Assembly: GCA_905192625.1 (NCBI GenBank)
Contig: CAJJLI010000034.1
Coordinates: 1 to 10,304, forward strand
DNA length: 10,304 bases
Direction of reading: 5' to 3'
Origin: an uncultured Clostridium sp.
GTDB taxonomy: Bacteria > Bacillota > Clostridia > Lachnospirales > Lachnospiraceae
Within the stretch, counting starts at the first letter, position 1. Every line of letters begins with the position of its first letter. Positions 6,954 to 10,304 of the stretch are shown here, piece by piece. The position numbers were made by a program, and so were the translations under genes. The notes under the pieces are model-generated. The model saw nothing but the letters and a program-made list of their open reading frames with translations, did no database searches and was not told the DNA's origin.

Positions 6954-7448
6954 ATGTTAAAAGAATTTAAAGAATTTGCCCTTAAGGGTAATATGATTGA
7001 TCTCGCTGTTGGTATGATTATTGGTACCGCTTTTAACAAAATTGTAACTTCACTAGTAAACGATATGATAATGCCATTGCTTAGTCTCTTTACTGGTAAA
7101 ATCGATTTTACTACTCTATTTATTGCTTTAGACGGCAAGCATTATGATAAACTACAAGATGCTGAAGCCGCAAATGTGGCTATTTTTAAATATGGCTCAT
7201 TTATATCTGGCGTTATTGACTTTTTAATTATGGCTTTTGTGGTTTTCCTTTTGGTAAAACAATTAAACAAGATTCGTAATCTCAGACCAAAAGAAGTACA
7301 ACCAGTAGCTCCTACAACTAAGACTTGTCCATATTGCTATAGCGAGCTTAATATCAATGCAACACGTTGTCCACATTGTACATCTGTTTTAGAGGAAGCA
7401 AATACATCGATTTTAGAAGAAACAAATACATCAATTCCAAACACTTAA
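6954..7448 (+). CDS. mscL: Large-conductance mechanosensitive channel MscL with C-terminal zinc ribbon
   Basis: This 164-aa protein begins with the classic MscL motif 'FALKGNMIDLAVGMIIGTAF' and TM1 (about 15-45). A periplasmic loop and TM2 (about 77-101) follow, then the basic 'KQLNKIRNLRP' region. Family knowledge: MscL is a homopentameric membrane channel that opens under extreme tension to release solutes on osmotic downshock. Most MscL proteins are about 120-150 aa. Here the cytoplasmic end is extended by a zinc-ribbon-like CPYC-x10-CPHC (C125, C128, C139, C142) and a tail containing an 8-residue duplication (VLEEANTS/ILEETNTS). AAGGA (6941-6945) is 8 nt before the ATG. It heads an operon with the acyltransferase and DUF6320 genes, with 45 nt and no terminator before the next gene. 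Confidence 0.95.
   Translation: MLKEFKEFALKGNMIDLAVGMIIGTAFNKIVTSLVNDMIMPLLSLFTGKIDFTTLFIALDGKHYDKLQDAEAANVAIFKYGSFISGVIDFLIMAFVVFLLVKQLNKIRNLRPKEVQPVAPTTKTCPYCYSELNINATRCPHCTSVLEEANTSILEETNTSIPNT
7386..7433 (+). repeat. Tandem 24-nt duplication at the end of mscL
   Basis: Units 7386-7409 and 7410-7433 are in frame and nearly identical, differing mostly by G-to-A changes. They encode VLEEANTS and ILEETNTS. This looks like a fairly recent duplication in the cytoplasmic tail, beyond the zinc ribbon. Confidence 0.8.
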
Positions 7449-7493
7449 AATCATTTATAAAAATTCCTCGTATATTAAAAAGTAGGTGGATAC

Positions 7494-8762
7494 ATGAAAA
7501 AGAAACAATACTGGTATAGTTTAGACAATGCTGCAAAGGTGTTCCCTGCAGTATCAAATGTTGAAAGATCAAGCGTTTTTCGACTTTCCTTTTATTTAAA
7601 TGAGACGATAGATCCAGCCATATTAGAACAAGCGGTAAATGAAGTATTGCCACGTTTTGAATCCTTTGCAGTTACTTTAAAAAGCGGTTTGTTTTGGTAT
7701 TATATCGCTGCAAACAGACATCATTTTCAAGTTAAAAAAGAGTCACCGATACTATGCAAATACGTTCCTTGGGCGAATAATAATGGTTATCTCTTCTCAG
7801 TTTACTACTTTGAAAATAAGATTACGTTAGAGACATTCCATTCTCTAAGCGATGGTACTGGTGCCATGGAATTCTTAAAATCCATTACTTATACCTATTT
7901 TAAGTTACGCGGCCTAACACTAGAGCACGAAGGTGTTATTTTAAGTCAAACTCCATATACCGTCGAAGAAACTTCTGATATGTTTGTAAACTCATACGAC
8001 CTAACAAATAAGAAGAAATTAAATGAGGAGCCAGCTTACCATATTACTGGTGAAAAATTCTCTAAAAATTTCACACTTGCAATTCGTATCAAAGTGCTGA
8101 CGGAAGAATTACTAGAATTAACCCGAAACAACGATGTTACGATTGGCGAATATGTTACTGCACTTATGGCTTATAGTATCTACACCCAGATTCCAAATAA
8201 AAATCAATTCAAAAAGCCGATTAAAATGTTCATTCCTGTTAATTTAAGAAAATATTTTAAATCGAAAACCTTAAGAAATTTTTCTTTATATTTAAAAGTA
8301 ACCTTTTCTCCAAAGGTTGCTTGGGATTTTCATTCTATGCTTATAGAAACAAAAAATCAATTTAAAGAACAGTTAAACAAAGAAGATTTACATGCCAGAA
8401 TGAATGCAAATGTAGGCATTGAGAAAAATCCATTGATTCGTATCTTGCCTCTACCTCTTAAAAATATAGCATTTCAACTTGGATACTACTATTTTGCTGA
8501 GAATATAAATACATTTTCCATCTCAAATCTCGGTAATGTAAAGCTTCCAAATACCATGAACGAATTGATAAAAGACATTGATTTTTCTATCGGTGGAACA
8601 AATATGGCAATTGCATCCGTTCATGGAGCTACAAACCTTATGTTTAATACGCAATACAAAGATGTAAGTATTGTTCAAACCTTTATAAAACATCTTACTG
8701 AGCAAGGCCTTGCAATACAAATCGATACGAATTATAGGGAGGGTCTCGATGAAATATTGTAA
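7494..8762 (+). CDS. Condensation-domain-type acyltransferase (alcohol-acetyltransferase-like)
   Basis: This 422-aa protein lacks a signal peptide and obvious membrane spans. The active-site motif of CoA-dependent acyltransferases and NRPS condensation domains, HxxxDG, is present at 116-121 in 'FHSLSDGTGAMEFL', at the usual distance from the N-terminus. A later 'SNLGNVKLP' resembles the segment seen in PapA/alcohol-acetyltransferase-like proteins. It would transfer an acyl or acetyl group from CoA to a hydroxyl or amine, but the acceptor is unknown. The length fits a single condensation module without carrier or adenylation domains. AGGTGG lies just upstream of the ATG, 45 nt after mscL. Its 3' end overlaps the next gene by 14 nt, suggesting coupled translation and a shared task with the DUF6320-like membrane protein. 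Confidence 0.75.
   Translation: MKKKQYWYSLDNAAKVFPAVSNVERSSVFRLSFYLNETIDPAILEQAVNEVLPRFESFAVTLKSGLFWYYIAANRHHFQVKKESPILCKYVPWANNNGYLFSVYYFENKITLETFHSLSDGTGAMEFLKSITYTYFKLRGLTLEHEGVILSQTPYTVEETSDMFVNSYDLTNKKKLNEEPAYHITGEKFSKNFTLAIRIKVLTEELLELTRNNDVTIGEYVTALMAYSIYTQIPNKNQFKKPIKMFIPVNLRKYFKSKTLRNFSLYLKVTFSPKVAWDFHSMLIETKNQFKEQLNKEDLHARMNANVGIEKNPLIRILPLPLKNIAFQLGYYYFAENINTFSISNLGNVKLPNTMNELIKDIDFSIGGTNMAIASVHGATNLMFNTQYKDVSIVQTFIKHLTEQGLAIQIDTNYREGLDEIL
8737..8743 (+). promoter_or_regulatory. Ribosome binding site that fixes the DUF6320-like gene start at 8749
   Basis: GGGAGGG lies 5 nt before the ATG at 8749, inside the end of the acyltransferase gene. An alternative in-frame ATG at 8710 has no such site and would place 13 unrelated residues before the zinc ribbon. 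Confidence 0.8.
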
Positions 8763-9417
8763 AAATTGTAAATTATCTTATCATACGCCTTTAAGCACAT
8801 GTATGTTTTGTAACAATGAATTAAGTGCAACAAAGAACGCCTCCGAATCCTACTGCTATCCAGCTTATACAAAAGAATCTAATAGTAGAAAAACCACTTT
8901 AAAAATAGTCTCTTTTATTTTATTTGTAAGTAATATAACTTGCTTTGTTGTAGATATGGCAAGCGGCAACAAAGGTATATCATGGTCACTTTACGTGTTA
9001 AGTGCAAGCATTTATTCTTATATTTTCTTGCATTTAATCACAAAAAAAGCACCTGGTATTAAAAAGGTATTTTATCTTTTTATTATAAGCATCTTAGAGC
9101 TATTAAGCATTGGAATATTATTAGGCACCTATCACTGGGTTACAGACTTTATTTTGCCTTTTGGTATTATATCTTTGAATATAACAATGACAAGTTTTCT
9201 TTTTGGTAAACGTATTAAATTATTTGATACTATTATATATACATTTGTTACTTGTCTTCTTGCTTTGCCTTCTTTATTACTACTACTATTACAAGTAACA
9301 AAAACTGATTGGCCATCCATCGCATGTATTATCTATAGTAGCGTTATTTTAATTGCACTTTGCTATTTTCGTCCTGACGAGATTAAAAATGAGTTATTGC
9401 GACGGATGCATTTATAA
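8749..9417 (+). CDS. DUF6320-like membrane protein with N-terminal zinc ribbon
   Basis: The product has 222 aa. Residues 4-21 form a zinc ribbon, CKNC-x10-CMFC (C4, C7, C18, C21). A polar linker follows, then about six hydrophobic spans beginning near 'IVSFILFVSNITCFVV' and ending near 'IACIIYSSVILIALCYF', with a short basic C-terminus. The ribbon probably faces the cytoplasm. This architecture matches what I know of DUF6320 proteins, which have no assigned function; the family name is from memory of the pattern, not a search. The gene overlaps the acyltransferase by 14 nt and is the last gene of the mscL operon. The pairing suggests that it anchors or assists the acyltransferase at the membrane (inference). 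Confidence 0.75.
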   Translation: MKYCKNCKLSYHTPLSTCMFCNNELSATKNASESYCYPAYTKESNSRKTTLKIVSFILFVSNITCFVVDMASGNKGISWSLYVLSASIYSYIFLHLITKKAPGIKKVFYLFIISILELLSIGILLGTYHWVTDFILPFGIISLNITMTSFLFGKRIKLFDTIIYTFVTCLLALPSLLLLLLQVTKTDWPSIACIIYSSVILIALCYFRPDEIKNELLRRMHL

Positions 9418-9456
9418 TTTAAAACAAAAGGTATCAAGTGTTTATCACATCAATAT

Positions 9457-9624
9457 TAAAAAAGAAGAGCGTATGATAATTACTCCTTAAAGAGACCGTT
9501 TGTCGCCATCAGTACTTCGGTTGTGGCAGATAAACATCTGTCACAATCTTATGTACCGTTATGAGCGGCAACCGAATGAGAACGTTTCTTTGTTGGATAA
9601 TCATCATACACTCTATTTTAAAAT
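9457..9624. repeat. Long imperfect inverted repeat with internal hairpin, unclassified
   Basis: The outer arms, about 9466-9502 and 9579-9614, pair imperfectly; the ends AGAGCGTATGAT (9466-9477) and ATCATACACTCT (9603-9614) differ at one position. An 11-bp hairpin (9521-9531 with 9536-9546, loop AAAC, one G-T pair) sits at the centre. A further 8-bp pairing (9516-9523 with 9569-9576) overlaps the inner hairpin and may compete with it. It lies between convergent genes. Read on the minus strand it ends in a T-rich run (gctcttcttttttaat), so it could end transcription of the DUF2500 gene. A small non-autonomous mobile element or a structured RNA are alternatives. No clear target-site duplication is visible. 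Confidence 0.6.
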
Positions 9625-9631
9625 TTAACTC

Positions 9632-10024
9632 TTATTTTTCTCTTACAAACCCCTTAAATCTAGTTCCTTGAAATGTAACTTTCCCCACATCACCTTCTAC
9701 AATCATTCCATACTCATCGTCAGGGACTAAAAACTCCATACGATCTCCACTTTGCACCTGAAAAGTAACATAATATTGTGTCCTAGAAGTGGTAGTGTTC
9801 ATATTATTGTTATGATGACGTGAAACATTCATTCGTTTTAAGACCACGGTCGCATCCACGGAAAGCATGGGTTGCTGATTGTTATTGCCCCATTGTGCTA
9901 TACCTTTCACTACATTAATTAGTATAATGACGATGGCAATAAAAAAAATAATAAAAAATAAAATCATAAAAATTTTAAAAATTGGATCTACACTACCAAA
10001 ACCATAACCTGGAAAACTATCCAT
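9632..10024 (-). CDS. DUF2500-family membrane-anchored protein
   Basis: The product has 130 aa from the ATG at 10024. One strong transmembrane segment (about residues 15-40, in 'FKIFMILFFIIFFIAIVII') is followed by a soluble domain with the DUF2500 pattern: 'VDATVVLKRMNVSRH', then 'YYVTFQVQSGDRMEF', then 'GDVGKVTFQGTRFKGFVREK'. The fold is likely a small beta domain tethered to the membrane; the biological role is not known. An Asn/His-rich stretch ('RHHNNNMNTTTSR') interrupts the domain between its first two strands. GGAGG 8 nt upstream fixes the start; an upstream ATG at 10087 in the same frame is rejected. The gene is convergent with the DUF6320-like gene and seems to stand alone. Confidence 0.85.
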   Translation of the reverse strand: MDSFPGYGFGSVDPIFKIFMILFFIIFFIAIVIILINVVKGIAQWGNNNQQPMLSVDATVVLKRMNVSRHHNNNMNTTTSRTQYYVTFQVQSGDRMEFLVPDDEYGMIVEGDVGKVTFQGTRFKGFVREK

Positions 10025-10032
10025 ATAACTTT

Positions 10033-10037
10033 CCTCC
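10033..10037 (-). promoter_or_regulatory. Ribosome binding site that fixes the DUF2500 start at 10024
   Basis: The minus strand reads GGAGG, 8 nt, then ATG (10022-10024). The in-frame ATG at 10087 lacks a purine block and would add 21 residues not expected in the family. Confidence 0.8.
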
Positions 10038-10304
10038 GTCCATGAATTTATTAATTCTATTTTGCAATATTTTGGTAATTTTTTCAATGTATTTATTCAT
10101 ATTTTGGGTATTATTTTATGAAACCTTTTGCCGGAAAGTTTGGATCTCAATTTTTCATAAACAATCGCATACATTACTTATACCATTTTGTAGCAAACCA
10201 CCTGATTTCTCTTTATCACATCTAACAATAAAAAAGGCTCTGATTATGGGTTATCACTAAATACTCCTTAATTAATAATTTTGAACCTCGAACTTATCTT
10301 TTAT
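10038..10304. other. AT-rich region upstream of DUF2500 with no recognisable gene
   Basis: I see no gene with a ribosome site here. An open plus-strand frame through 10042-10260 codes for a hydrophobic peptide but lacks a Shine-Dalgarno sequence and overlaps the DUF2500 leader. The minus-strand promoter of DUF2500 should lie here; candidate boxes such as TTGAAA with CAAAAT are too weak to call. The last ~45 nt may belong to the next gene's flank. Confidence 0.4.

Noticed and set aside
9982..10260. Plus-strand hydrophobic open frame upstream of DUF2500
   Set aside because: It overlaps the start of DUF2500 on the opposite strand, lacks a ribosome site and shows no recognisable motif.
10205..10260. 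Possible minus-strand terminator ending in CCTTTTTTATT for a gene beyond the window
   Set aside because: The only pairing available is a five-base stem with a wobble and a long loop; support is too weak.

Overview
The window is AT-rich DNA with strong AGGAGG-type ribosome sites, TTGACA/TATAAT-like promoters and stem-loop plus T-tract terminators. Its gene content (AGCS symporter, BspA-type leucine-rich protein, clostridial iron alcohol dehydrogenase, MscL with a zinc-ribbon tail, DUF6320, DUF2500) points to an anaerobic Firmicute, most likely a clostridium of the Lachnospiraceae type. This is judged from protein character only; no species is claimed.

Layout. Positions 1-627 hold the 3' end of a sodium:amino-acid (AGCS) symporter, closed by a perfect 20-bp terminator hairpin (693-735). 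A minus-strand operon (5130 down to 925) follows, in transcription order: a leucine-rich-repeat protein with an unclassified helical C-terminus, a DUF2201-like protein (degenerate metallopeptidase-like N-domain, long charged linker, C-terminal VWA domain with an intact MIDAS), and a MoxR-family AAA+ ATPase. An AT-rich divergent intergenic region (5131-5608) separates it from a plus-strand iron-dependent alcohol dehydrogenase. That gene has a well-formed promoter whose -35/-10 spacer carries a Rex-like (NADH-sensing) operator, and it ends in a long hairpin terminator (6812-6854).

A second plus-strand operon (6954-9417) encodes MscL with a C-terminal zinc ribbon, a condensation-type acyltransferase (HxxxDG), and a DUF6320-type membrane protein with an N-terminal zinc ribbon that overlaps the acyltransferase gene by 14 nt. 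Between this operon and a convergent minus-strand DUF2500 gene (10024-9632) lies a long imperfect inverted repeat (about 9457-9624) that I cannot assign to a known family.

How they work together. MoxR ATPases with VWA partners are an established chaperone-like pairing. Here the LRR protein is the likely third member, perhaps an adaptor or client-recognition subunit (inference). The alcohol dehydrogenase is probably the reductive end of fermentation, induced when NADH is high. The MscL/acyltransferase/DUF6320 operon looks envelope-related, but its specific job is unknown. The items most worth a second look are the LRR-VWA-MoxR operon with its repeat-built linker, the Rex-like operator, the zinc-ribbon MscL operon and the 9457-9624 inverted repeat.
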